This document shows, one piece after another, positions 40,735-54,072 of a DNA stretch of 58,704 bases. A program made the translations under genes and the position numbers. The DNA comes from Deltaproteobacteria bacterium (lineage in GTDB: Bacteria; Desulfobacterota; Deferrisomatia; Deferrisomatales; JACRMM01), in NCBI GenBank assembly GCA_016214985.1, contig JACRMM010000047.1, positions 1 through 58,704 on the forward strand. The letters run 5' to 3'. Each line of letters begins with the position of its first letter. The stretch's first letter is position 1. The notes below the pieces were generated by a model, which worked only from the letters and a program-made list of their open reading frames with translations, searched no databases and was not told where the DNA came from.

Positions 40735-43377
40735 CTATCCGGTCTGCAGGGAGGCCGGCACGGTGATCGTGAACCGGGTCCCCTCGCCCGGGCTCGACGC
40801 GACGCGGATGTCGCCCCCGAGCTTCTGCCGGATCGAGTCGAGCACCGCGTCCATTCCCACGCCCCGGCCGGAGACGTCGGTGACCTGCTCGGCGGTGGAG
40901 AAGCCCGGCCGGAAGATCAGTCCGAGGGCCTCCTCGGCGGAGAGGCGACCGCACTCCGCGGGGTCCAGGATCCCCTTGCGCAGGGCTGCGGCCTTGAGCT
41001 TCTGGGGGTCGAGGCCTCGGCCGTCGTCGGCCAGCGTGACCACGACGTCGCCGTCCTGGCGCGAGACGGCCAGGCTCACCGCTCCTTCCTCCGGCTTGCC
41101 CGCCTCGACGCGCTCGTCTGCGGGCTCGATGCCGTGGTCCACCGCGTTTCGGATCAGGTGGATCAGGGAGGTGTTGAGCTCTTGGACGACGTCGCAGTCC
41201 ACCGGCGTGTCCTCGCCCTCGAACCGAAACGCCACCGGTTTGCCGAGGCGCTCCAAGAGCCCTGGGAGGATCTTCAGGGAGCGGGCGAGCCCCCGGCGGG
41301 CCGGCACCTCCCGCAGCGCCCGCAGGCGCCGGAGCACCTCCTCCTTGATCCGGCTCAACACGGCCTCCTTCACGCCGTCGTCGAGGGTGAGGCTTCGGAT
41401 CTCGACCATGTGGCGCAGCAGCTCCTCGGAGGAGATCCGCAGGAACAGTCCCCCCCCGGCGACGTCGTCGCCGAGGAGCTTCTTCGCGCCCTCGACGACT
41501 TCGGAGAAGGCATCCGAAAGGTGGGCGAGGGAGGTGCGGGTCTGGTCCACGCCGTCCTGGGGGATCTCATCGGCTTTCCGGAGGTGGTCGAGGCTCGTCT
41601 CCAGCTCGGACGCGAGGGCCGAGAGATCGCCCAGGCCGAAGCTTCCCGCCACGCCCTTGATGGTGTGGACCCCCCGGAAGATCTCGGCCACGAGTGGCCG
41701 GCTCGCCTCGGTAGCGTCCAGCCGCGCCGCGAGCCCCTCCACCTCGGTGAGGATGCGGCGGGTCTCCGAGAGGAACTCGCGGAAGAGGTCCGGGTCCTCG
41801 GCGATGGCCCGGAGCTGAAGGTTCTCGCGCTGCGAGGTCGCGACCTGGGCGGCGAGCCGCTTCTCCTCGGTAATGTCCTCGAGGACCGCCAGGATGTGGT
41901 TCGGCAGGTCCGAGCCGCGGCGGATGAGGAAGTAGCGAAGCCGGAGCCACCGGGCAGCGCCGCCGGCCTCGAAGTGGAGCTCCTCGAGCGGGTTGAGACC
42001 CGCGACGGTCTCCTCGGGCACGAGCTCGAGGCGCAGGAGGTCCAGGAACTCGACGAGCTCCGTGCCCTTGTCCTCCCGTTCACCGGTGAGGCCCAGCACC
42101 TCGGTGAAGGCCCGGCCGCGCAGGGCGTCGGTGCCCAGCATCTCGGCCGCGGCCCGGGAGTGCTCCGGGTTCACCCGAAACTCCTCGTCGAGTGACAGGA
42201 GCCCGGCTGGCACCGTGTCCATGAGCAGGGACACCTCCGCGTTTCGCTCCCGGATGATGCCGTGGGACGCGCCAAGGGCCTCGAGCATCGTGTTGATCGA
42301 CCCCGCGAGGGTCGAGATCTCGTCCTTCCCCTCGGCCGAAACCCGGCCGGCGAAGTCCTCGCTCGCCCCGATGTGTACCGCTTTGGTGCTCAGCCGTGCG
42401 ACCCGCGAGAGAACGGACGACTCGAGGATCCAGAGGATCAGCCCTCCCAACACGAGGCCCGCCGCGCAGATTGAACCCACAAGCGAGGCGAGCACCACGC
42501 GGCCGCGACTCCGGATCGCCTCCTGGGTCGCGACGCTCTGGCGGTGAATCTCCCGGGGGATGTCGACCCGCAGCACGAGCGCGGGTTTGCGCGCGAGGTC
42601 GCTCACGGTCGTGTACCCGGCCATGGTGTCGGTGTTCAGCGCTCGCACGAGGATCGGCTTCCGGGGGGAGAACTCGTCCAGGGCCCCGCGGACGTCCGCG
42701 GGGGTTGACGCCGCGTCGACCCGGTGGCGCTGGATCGAGAGGTGCGTGATCGTCGAGAGCCGCTCGAACTCGGCGTCGTCGAGGAACCGGCCGAAGATGA
42801 GGGAGCCGCGGATGGGTCCTGCGGCCTCGCTCGTCACGATCGGCCGCGAGACGATCATGAGGGGGTTCTCCGGGAGGAGGAGGAGCCCCTCCACGACACT
42901 CTCGGGCGACGAGTGCTTAGTCAGAAGGCTTTGAGGCGCGAGGTACGCCTTCAGACTCTGCGGCACGGCGACCTCCGTACCGTTCTCCAAGTCGAAGGCA
43001 GTGCCGAAGACCACCTTGCCGGAGGTGTCGACCAGGAGGATGAGGTTGATCTTGAGTGCCGACAGGGCGTCCTTGGTCAGGTTCGACTCGCGGTAGGCCT
43101 TGTTGTCGTCGACGATGAACTTGTAGGTGTCGTCCCACTGGGACCAGTCCGCGGCCTTGAGCGACAGGTTTTCGATGCGGAAGCCTAGGGCGTCGACGAC
43201 GCGCTGCACGTTCCGGTCGGCGTCCCGGTTCTCGATCTGCGCGAAGCCGGCCGCCAGGTCGGTCTCGACCTTCCGGAACCCGCCCTGCACGACGCTTTGG
43301 GAGATCCCGTAGAGGATGACGACCAAGGCGATCAGCGCGGACCCGATGACCGCGAACGTCTTTGTGCGCAACGTCAT
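40735..43377 (-). CDS. Membrane CheA-like histidine kinase (CHASE4-HAMP-PAS-Hpt-HATPase)
   Basis: An 880-residue sensor. Order: TM helix (about 9-31), periplasmic CHASE4 domain (about 55-270, with AADWSQWDDTYKFI), TM helix (about 297-318), HAMP (about 320-370), PAS (about 385-505), Hpt (about 525-640, phospho-His in HTIKGVAGSFG near 571), and a CheA-type ATPase (LIRNAVDHGIEP, DDGRGLD, SGRGVGMDAV). There is no classical DHp H-box and no C-terminal CheW/P5 domain. A CheY lies 39 bp upstream in the same direction, so CheY is its likely phosphoacceptor. The extracellular signal is unknown. Confidence 0.87.
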   Translation of the reverse strand: MTLRTKTFAVIGSALIALVVILYGISQSVVQGGFRKVETDLAAGFAQIENRDADRNVQRVVDALGFRIENLSLKAADWSQWDDTYKFIVDDNKAYRESNLTKDALSALKINLILLVDTSGKVVFGTAFDLENGTEVAVPQSLKAYLAPQSLLTKHSSPESVVEGLLLLPENPLMIVSRPIVTSEAAGPIRGSLIFGRFLDDAEFERLSTITHLSIQRHRVDAASTPADVRGALDEFSPRKPILVRALNTDTMAGYTTVSDLARKPALVLRVDIPREIHRQSVATQEAIRSRGRVVLASLVGSICAAGLVLGGLILWILESSVLSRVARLSTKAVHIGASEDFAGRVSAEGKDEISTLAGSINTMLEALGASHGIIRERNAEVSLLMDTVPAGLLSLDEEFRVNPEHSRAAAEMLGTDALRGRAFTEVLGLTGEREDKGTELVEFLDLLRLELVPEETVAGLNPLEELHFEAGGAARWLRLRYFLIRRGSDLPNHILAVLEDITEEKRLAAQVATSQRENLQLRAIAEDPDLFREFLSETRRILTEVEGLAARLDATEASRPLVAEIFRGVHTIKGVAGSFGLGDLSALASELETSLDHLRKADEIPQDGVDQTRTSLAHLSDAFSEVVEGAKKLLGDDVAGGGLFLRISSEELLRHMVEIRSLTLDDGVKEAVLSRIKEEVLRRLRALREVPARRGLARSLKILPGLLERLGKPVAFRFEGEDTPVDCDVVQELNTSLIHLIRNAVDHGIEPADERVEAGKPEEGAVSLAVSRQDGDVVVTLADDGRGLDPQKLKAAALRKGILDPAECGRLSAEEALGLIFRPGFSTAEQVTDVSGRGVGMDAVLDSIRQKLGGDIRVASSPGEGTRFTITVPASLQTG

Positions 43378-43416
43378 GCGTGCTCTCCTTCGTGGGCCGA
43401 CCGTGAACGGACGGCG

Positions 43417-43776
43417 CTAGAGCTTGAGGTGCCGCCGTGCCCGCTCGACGAAGGCGTCCTTCTGAAACGGTTTCATCAGGTAGTCGGAAGCTCCGTCTTT
43501 GATCGCCTGGACGACGCTGCGCTTCTCGGTCTCGGTCGTCACCATCACCACGGGGACCTGGTTGCCGCTGGCCCGGATGGCCCGGAGCGCATCGATGCCC
43601 AGCAGGACGGGCATGTTCCAGTCCAGAAAGATGCAGGCGTACTCGGTCTTTGCCGCCATCTCGACGGCCTGCGCGCCGTTCTCGGCCTGATCGACCTCCG
43701 AGACCCCCATCCCCTGGAGATACGTGGCCACGACCTTACGCATGGTCATCGAGTCGTCGACGACGAGAACCTTCAT
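43417..43776 (-). CDS. CheY-like single-domain response regulator
   Basis: A 119-residue receiver domain with no output module. The acidic pocket is VVDDSMTMRK near residue 6, the phospho-acceptor Asp is in FLDWNMP near 51, Thr is in MVTTE near 79 and Lys in LMKPF near 101. The shorter start ATG 43776 is favoured by GGAGG 6 bp upstream over GTG 43782. It precedes the CheA-like kinase gene with a 39-bp gap, so the pair forms a private two-component system. Confidence 0.92.
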   Translation of the reverse strand: MKVLVVDDSMTMRKVVATYLQGMGVSEVDQAENGAQAVEMAAKTEYACIFLDWNMPVLLGIDALRAIRASGNQVPVVMVTTETEKRSVVQAIKDGASDYLMKPFQKDAFVERARRHLKL

Positions 43777-48563
<4,787 letters not shown>

Positions 48564-48835
48564 ACCCAAGGTGCGTTCAAAGAGACAAGCGGGGCTGGCC
48601 GACCGGTCCACAGCGAAGCAAGACGCGGTTTCGAAGCAGCCGGCCGGGCGCGCGTGAAAAGCCCGAACTGCCAAGACTCGTCGTTCCAGAGCGATGGGAC
48701 TCGAAGGATCGTCTTGCGCAGTCGTGGACCCGGCGGACAGCCCCGTGCCAGAGATCGCACCATCGTCTGAAGCGGCCTCTCGGTCAAGCTACCCGCCCGC
48801 GGCGCCGATGAGGGGAACGTGGACCAGGAGAAACG
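48564..48835. other. Intergenic region between parC and cheR-like gene
   Basis: No gene and no clear terminator for parC. The cheR-like ATG is preceded by CAGGAGAAACG, a good ribosome site. No matching promoter hexamers were found. Confidence 0.35.
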
Positions 48836-49699
48836 ATGACAATCGCGGAGCCCGAGGGCCGCGTGCCTCCGCCGGATCCGGAGTCCTTCGGCCGGATCGC
48901 GGACCTCGTCTACCGGCAGGTCGGCATCCGGCTCGGACCCGGCAAGGGCTACTTCGTGGAGGGGCGCCTGGGTCGGCTCTACCGGGAGCTGCGATGCCGG
49001 GACTGGGCCGACCTGTGCCGGCAGCTCGAGGCCACCGAGCCGGGCACCTGCCGCGACGCCTTCATCGACGCCGTAGTGACCGGGGAGACCCAGTTCTTTC
49101 GCGATGAGCTTCCCTTCCGGGCGCTTGCCGAGAAGATCCTGCCCGAGGCACTGGAGGGGGCGGACCAGCCTCTTCGGCTCCGGGTGTGGAGCGCGGGGTG
49201 CAGCACCGGCCAGGAGCCCTTCAGCATCGCCATGGCCCTGTGGGACTACGTGGAGCGGGGAGCGGTGGAGCTAGACATCTGGGCCACCGACGTCAGCGCT
49301 GCCTCTCTGCGGCGGGTGCAGGACGGGGTCTACGACGAGCTCGAGCTCGCCCGGGGCCTCTCGGCCGAGCGTCGCCGGCGCTTCTTCGAGGAGCTCCCCG
49401 GCCGCGGCGCGCGCGTGCAGGGGCCTCTGCGTCGGGCCGTCCGGTTCCAGCGCCTGAACCTCGCGACCGACCCGGTCTGCGGGCCCGGCTTCCACGCGGT
49501 CTTCTGTCGCAACGTCGCCATCTACTTCGATACCGAGGGCAAGCGCCGCCTCCATCAGACCCTCGAGAGCGCGGTAGCGCCGGGCGGCTACCTGATCCTG
49601 GGGGCAGCCGAGACGCAGCTCCTCGGGAGGAGTTCCTTCCGGGTCGAGCACTTCCACCGGTGCCTTCTCTTCCGCAAGACCGGCGGGGCGCGGTCGTGA
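48836..49699 (+). CDS. cheR: CheR-type protein-glutamate methyltransferase
   Basis: A 287-residue chemoreceptor methyltransferase. The N-terminal helical domain (about residues 15-85) contains VTGETQFFRDELPF, and the SAM-binding domain has VWSAGCSTGQEPFSIAM near 119 and FHAVFCRNVAIYFD near 224. It has no TPR region. It overlaps the PilZ gene by a single base step. No MCP gene is in the window, so it may serve receptors elsewhere or a non-motility signalling system with the nearby CheA-like kinase. Confidence 0.92.
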   Translation: MTIAEPEGRVPPPDPESFGRIADLVYRQVGIRLGPGKGYFVEGRLGRLYRELRCRDWADLCRQLEATEPGTCRDAFIDAVVTGETQFFRDELPFRALAEKILPEALEGADQPLRLRVWSAGCSTGQEPFSIAMALWDYVERGAVELDIWATDVSAASLRRVQDGVYDELELARGLSAERRRRFFEELPGRGARVQGPLRRAVRFQRLNLATDPVCGPGFHAVFCRNVAIYFDTEGKRRLHQTLESAVAPGGYLILGAAETQLLGRSSFRVEHFHRCLLFRKTGGARS

Positions 49700-50073
49700 T
49701 GCGGCGACCGGCGGCTCCGACGCCCATCGCCGGGGAGCGGCGCGCGAACCCCCGGATCCCGGTGGTCGTGCGGGAGGCCCAATGCCGGGTCGGCATCGAC
49801 GTCTTCTTCGGGTGCGCCGTCAACGTGGGGCGCGGCGGGCTCTTCATCTCGTCGGTGCGGCCGCGGCACCCGGGCGAGGTCCACGAGATCCAGTTCGAGG
49901 TCCCCGGGCTCGACCGCATCTTTCGCTGCCGGGCGCGCGTCGTGTGGTCGCGGCGCTACGCGGCCAAATCCTCTCGGTCGCCGGGTTTCGGGCTGCAGTT
50001 TCTCGACCTGCCCCAGGAGGACCGCCGCGCCCTGGAGGCGTGGGTGGAGAGGGAGCGGGCCGCGGGCGAATGA
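49699..50073 (+). CDS. PilZ-domain protein
   Basis: A 124-residue protein whose main part is a PilZ domain. The c-di-GMP-binding RxxxR motif is seen as RRANPRIPV near residue 14 and the (D/N)xSxxG-like NVGRGGLFIS near 43. The second motif has Gly where Ser is usual, so binding may be weakened. ATG 49699 overlaps the cheR stop. Coupling to CheR hints at linked control of motility or surface behaviour by c-di-GMP, an inference from position only. Confidence 0.82.
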   Translation: MRRPAAPTPIAGERRANPRIPVVVREAQCRVGIDVFFGCAVNVGRGGLFISSVRPRHPGEVHEIQFEVPGLDRIFRCRARVVWSRRYAAKSSRSPGFGLQFLDLPQEDRRALEAWVERERAAGE

Positions 50074-50144
50074 GTTCGGGGAGCCGGCGGTGGCCGCGGG
50101 CAACTCGAATTCGCTGGTTGGATGGAACGTATGGGAAGCGCCCC

Positions 50145-52664
50145 CTACCCGTCCGTGGTCCTCCCCTCGAGCGCCTCGCGGACCTTCTCGGCCAACTGCC
50201 TCATCCTGAAAGGCTTCTCCAGGAGCCGCACTCCCTCGTCCAGCACGCCCCGGCGGGCCAAGACGTCGGCACTGTACCCCGAGACGAAGAGGCACCGCAG
50301 CCCCGGCCGGGCCGCGGTGAGCCGCGCCGCGAGCTCGCGGCCGTTCATGCCGGGCATCACCACGTCGGTGACGAGCAGATGGATGTCGCCGGCGTGGGCC
50401 CCGGCCAGTCGCAGGGCCTCCTCTGGCGTGCCGGCGGCGAGCACGCAGTATCCGAACTGTCCCAGGATCTCCCGGCCCAGCGCGAGGATCGACTCCTCGT
50501 CCTCCACCAGGAGCACCGTCTCGCTGCCCCCTGGAGGGGCCGCCGCCGCAGCCCTTCCAGGGGGCGTGGCCGTCTCGGCGCCCGCGCGCGGGAGGTGGAC
50601 GCGGAAGGTGGAGCCCGCGCCGGGCTCGCTCACGGCGTCGACGAAGCCCCCGTTCTGGCGCGCGATTCCGTACACGGTGGCGAGGCCCAGCCCAGTGCCC
50701 TGGCCCGGCGGCTTGGTGGTGTAGAAGGGCTCGAAGAGGTGCGACAGGGTCTCCTCTTCCATGCCGCAGCCGTCGTCGCTCACCGTGAGGAGGACATACT
50801 GGCCCGCGGGAAAGACCTCGTCGCGAGTCCCGACGGCCTCCTTGAGCGTCACGTTCCGGGTCTCGAGAGTGATCCGCCCGGTGCCGGCGATGGCGTCGCG
50901 TGCGTTCACCACCAGGTTCGCCAGCAACTGGTCGAGCTGCGAAGGGTCGATCCGCACCGTCCATAGCCCGGCGCCGGGCACCCAGACGAGATCGACGTCC
51001 TCTCCGATGAGGCGCCGGAGCATCCGGAGCATCCCGGCCACGGCGGCGTTGAGGTCCAGCACCTGGGGGCTCACCGTTTGGCGGCGGGCGAAGGCCAGGA
51101 GCTGGCGCGTGAGCACGGAGGAGCGCTCCGCGGCCTGAACGATCTCCTCCAGGTCCCGTCGGAGCGACCCCTCCAGGCTTCCCCTTCGAAGGGCGAGCTC
51201 CCCGCGGCCCAGGATGACGGCGAGCATGTTGTTGAAGTCGTGGGCCACCCCTCCCGCCAGTCGACCCACGGCCTCGAGCTTCTGCGCGTGGGCAAGTTGG
51301 AACTGGAGCCCCTCCCGCTCCTCCTCGGCCCGCCTTCGATCGGCGACCTCCTGCTCGAGCTCCGCCGCCTGCCGCTGCTTGGCCTGATAGAGGCGGGCGT
51401 TTGCCGCCGCCAGGGCGGCGAGACTCGCCAGCGTTCGGCAGAGGTCCACGTCCTCGTCGGAGAGGGCCCGCGGCTCGCCCGTGGAGCCGACAATCAGGGC
51501 GCCCTCCGGCTCGTCCCCGACCCGAAGCGGCAGGAAGAGGAGCGACCGGAGATTCCGAAGGGCGACCACGGCCTGCTCCGCCGGCGTCAGCGAGGCGCGC
51601 GCCGCGTCGGCCAGGAAAACGGGTTCGCCGAACGAGACGGCCCGGTGCATATGGGGGTGGTCCGCGAGCACAGCGCCGCGCAGGTCCTCCGGGAACTCGG
51701 GAGGCAGAGGCGGCGTAGTGGCGTGGAGGCGGACGGACTTGCCCTCGAGGAGGTAGACGGCGGCGGTGTCCAGCCCCACGAGCCGGGTGACGCCGTCGGT
51801 GGTGGCCTGGAGGACCCGATCCATGTCCAGCGTCGCAGCGATGCTCTGGCTGACCTCGAGCAGAGTGGCGAGGCTGCGGGTGCGGCGCCGCAGGTCCTCC
51901 TCGGCCCGCTTGCGCTGCGTGACGTCGACCCAGAAGCCGACGATCTCCAGGGGCTCCCCGTCGTCGCCCCGGATGAGCTTGAGCTCGTCGTGCATCCACC
52001 GCCAGCTCCCGTCCCGGTGCCGGAGGCGGTACTCGTGGGCGTGGGTGCCCTCGGCAAAGAGGGCCTTGAGCCCCGAGAAGACCCGCGGCGCGTCGTCGGG
52101 ATGAACGTGGGCCGCCCAGAAGCCCGAGTCTTCGAGGAACTCCCGGGCTTCGTAGCCGAGTTGGTGGACGACGTCGGGAGAGACGAACGTCGCGCCGAAG
52201 GCGCCCGAGGGCTCGCACGCGTAGACGACGGCCGGGGAGTTGGACACCAGGAAGTCGAGTCGCTGCTCTCGCTCCCGCAGTTTTTTCTCCGTGCGCCGGC
52301 GCTCGGTGAGGTCGCGCACCACGGCCAGGGCGCAGCGGCCGCCCTCGGTTTCGAGCGGGCTCAGGAAACACTCGGCCGGAAACTCGCTGCCGTCAGCCCG
52401 CAGCCCCGCGATCTCGTGGCCGGCGGCCATGGCGTGCCGGCTGGGCTGGGCGAAGAAGGCGGCGAACCCGAGCCGGTGCGGGCCCCGGCCGGCTTCGGGC
52501 ACGAGGAGGTCGTGGGGCCGGCCCGCGAGGCCGCCGGCCGGGTAGCCGAAGAGGCCTTCGGCGAGGGAGTTGGCGTGAACGATGGTACCATCGGCGGCCA
52601 CGACGAGGGCCGCATCAGGGATGGCCGCGAGTAACTCCGCGAGGCCCGTGGGGGGCAAGGACAT
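50145..52664 (-). CDS. Soluble PAS-PAS-GAF hybrid histidine kinase with receiver
   Basis: An 839-residue cytoplasmic hybrid kinase. Order: PAS (5-120), PAS/PAC (135-255, with WRWMHDELKLIRGDDGEP), GAF (275-425), HisKA with GVAHDFNNMLAVI near 470, HATPase (NLVVNARDAI, DDGCGMEE, GTGLGLATVYG), and a receiver domain with VTDVVMPGMNG near 765 and LEKPF. No membrane helix is present, so the signal is probably internal (redox, ligand or light cannot be distinguished). It converges with the PilZ gene, leaving 71 bp. Confidence 0.92.
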   Translation of the reverse strand: MSLPPTGLAELLAAIPDAALVVAADGTIVHANSLAEGLFGYPAGGLAGRPHDLLVPEAGRGPHRLGFAAFFAQPSRHAMAAGHEIAGLRADGSEFPAECFLSPLETEGGRCALAVVRDLTERRRTEKKLREREQRLDFLVSNSPAVVYACEPSGAFGATFVSPDVVHQLGYEAREFLEDSGFWAAHVHPDDAPRVFSGLKALFAEGTHAHEYRLRHRDGSWRWMHDELKLIRGDDGEPLEIVGFWVDVTQRKRAEEDLRRRTRSLATLLEVSQSIAATLDMDRVLQATTDGVTRLVGLDTAAVYLLEGKSVRLHATTPPLPPEFPEDLRGAVLADHPHMHRAVSFGEPVFLADAARASLTPAEQAVVALRNLRSLLFLPLRVGDEPEGALIVGSTGEPRALSDEDVDLCRTLASLAALAAANARLYQAKQRQAAELEQEVADRRRAEEEREGLQFQLAHAQKLEAVGRLAGGVAHDFNNMLAVILGRGELALRRGSLEGSLRRDLEEIVQAAERSSVLTRQLLAFARRQTVSPQVLDLNAAVAGMLRMLRRLIGEDVDLVWVPGAGLWTVRIDPSQLDQLLANLVVNARDAIAGTGRITLETRNVTLKEAVGTRDEVFPAGQYVLLTVSDDGCGMEEETLSHLFEPFYTTKPPGQGTGLGLATVYGIARQNGGFVDAVSEPGAGSTFRVHLPRAGAETATPPGRAAAAAPPGGSETVLLVEDEESILALGREILGQFGYCVLAAGTPEEALRLAGAHAGDIHLLVTDVVMPGMNGRELAARLTAARPGLRCLFVSGYSADVLARRGVLDEGVRLLEKPFRMRQLAEKVREALEGRTTDG

Positions 52665-53191
52665 GGCGTCGGCTCGTTCTACCCGGTCCCAGAGGCACGG
52701 GCTCTTCGCGAAGGGGTGGGAGCCGACCGCGAGCCGCGGTGTGCAACTCGGTCGTCCCAGGCGGATCTGGACGGAATACTAACGGGAATCGGGACGCCGG
52801 CCAAGCTCCACCGCGGCTTCGCTACAGAGTCTTGGCCGCCGGGGGCGGTGAACCAAAGGGACATCCTGACTCGTCCTTTCCCCGTGCTGCCCGGTCCTGA
52901 ACCTGCTCCCCCCGTTCGCGGACGCCGGGGCTCCCTCGGCCGGTCGCGGCTGCCTCGTGGAAACCTTCCGCCGGTCGACCTCGGCCTCGCCGACCTCTCG
53001 GTTGACGGCCTACCCGGGTAATCGACGGATAACCGGACTGTCGGTTAGCTCCTGCTTGACACCGGACGGGGCGGGCCGAGACTGGAGGCAAGGCGGTGCG
53101 GGGCGATGATGCCGAGCGGAACGGCAGGTGGAGGCGCTCCCGGCCATGGACCCGCCGGCGCAGCGCGCCGGGCGAGAGAGGGAGGACCGTC
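52665..53191. other. 527-bp intergenic region
   Basis: No convincing gene. It must contain the promoter of the hybrid kinase (minus) and of the small gene at 53192 (plus). TTGACA at 53056-53061 is a good -35, but the sequence 17 bp on (AGACTG) is a poor -10. No riboswitch consensus or tRNA was seen. Confidence 0.4.
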
Positions 53192-53413
53192 GTGCTGAGC
53201 AACGTGAACTACGACCTCATGGAGTCCATCACGATCATCTCGAAGAGCCTCCATCGTTATGAGAGCTACGTCCGGGACGCCAAGGACGCCGATTGCCGGT
53301 CGTGCCAGGAGATCTGGAGGCGCATCGCGGAGCAGCGGGAGAAGGAACTCCAGATGCTGCTCGAGGAACTTCGCCAGCACATCAAGGCGGGAAAGCTTTC
53401 CCTAGGGACCTAG
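53192..53413 (+). CDS. Small conserved-looking helical protein with a CxxC motif
   Basis: A 73-residue protein starting MLSNVNYDLMESITIISKSL at GTG 53192, with GGGAGGA at good spacing. It looks entirely helical and holds DADCRSCQEIW with a CxxC near residues 30-33. Short proteins of this wording are found in deltaproteobacteria with no known function; metal or redox binding through the two Cys is possible. A strong hairpin overlaps its stop, and so it is probably a single-gene transcript. Confidence 0.7.
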   Translation: MLSNVNYDLMESITIISKSLHRYESYVRDAKDADCRSCQEIWRRIAEQREKELQMLLEELRQHIKAGKLSLGT

Positions 53414-53449
53414 CGCCCCCGGTCGACGTCAAGGGCGGGGCGCTAGGTC
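53407..53449 (+). terminator. Strong hairpin terminator after the small CxxC protein
   Basis: GACCTAGCGCCCC (53407-53419) and GGGGCGCTAGGTC (53437-53449) form a perfect 13-bp stem with a 17-base loop, followed by TCTCGTC. The left arm contains the stop codon of the preceding gene. Confidence 0.65.
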
Positions 53450-53594
53450 TCTCGTCGGACCTCGGCGGCGCCATCCACTGCGCGCGGCTCTTCGCCAACG
53501 GTCGCTGGGAGGCCGGGTGCACCGTCCCCGCCCTCGACGGTCGTCCCGTCAAGAACGTTGGGCTCCATCCAGGATCGACGTTCCTTCAATGCAA

Positions 53595-53945
53595 TTAGTC
53601 CTTCATGTCTGCAACGATTTCCTGAATTTCAGCAAGCGCTTTTTCTGTCTTCGTCTTCAATGAGCTTAGTTTTTCGAATATCTTTGTGAACGCTTCTCTT
53701 TTTGTATGGAGAAAGCTGCTTTCGTAACCGACGTTCAGCCTGGCTTCCCACTCATTATCCGTAATCTTGACAATCTGATAGAACGGTAAATGCGTTGCGT
53801 TGTCTGGCAGTCTGACATTTCTTCTATCCATGGCCGATAAATATTTCTCAACGTCAGATATCAACTTTAGATTGCTCTCCGTCTTATTTTCATTGAGCAG
53901 ATTGATGAGCGCGTTGAGAACGAGGAACTGTAGCCTTATATCCAT
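53595..53945 (-). CDS. Low-GC hypothetical protein
   Basis: A 116-residue protein, far richer in A/T than everything around it, starting MDIRLQFLVLNALINLLNEN and ending in a helical, Lys-rich tail (KTKTEKALAEIQEIVADMKD). I do not recognise it. It has no signal peptide or membrane segment and is likely a helical cytoplasmic protein. Its composition and isolation between unrelated genes suggest recent horizontal gain. No mobile-element gene is directly beside it. Confidence 0.6.
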   Translation of the reverse strand: MDIRLQFLVLNALINLLNENKTESNLKLISDVEKYLSAMDRRNVRLPDNATHLPFYQIVKITDNEWEARLNVGYESSFLHTKREAFTKIFEKLSSLKTKTEKALAEIQEIVADMKD

Positions 53946-54072
53946 GAATCATCCTTGTGTGGCTAGGGCTTGCCATGATCCGCCTCCGCAGTACCTCGCG
54001 CGGTACGTCGCCGTGGAGTCCCCCAGGTCCCCGGGGAGACGGCTCCCCTCGATCCACGGCGATGCACCGGTG

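Noticed and set aside
52665..53191. Riboswitch (c-di-GMP or cobalamin) in the 527-bp gap
   Set aside because: No consensus core for GEMM or B12 box was found on either strand by eye; an Infernal scan would settle it.
53293..53598. 101-residue plus frame after the small CxxC gene
   Set aside because: It runs through the terminator hairpin, has no ribosome site and shows no family I recognise.
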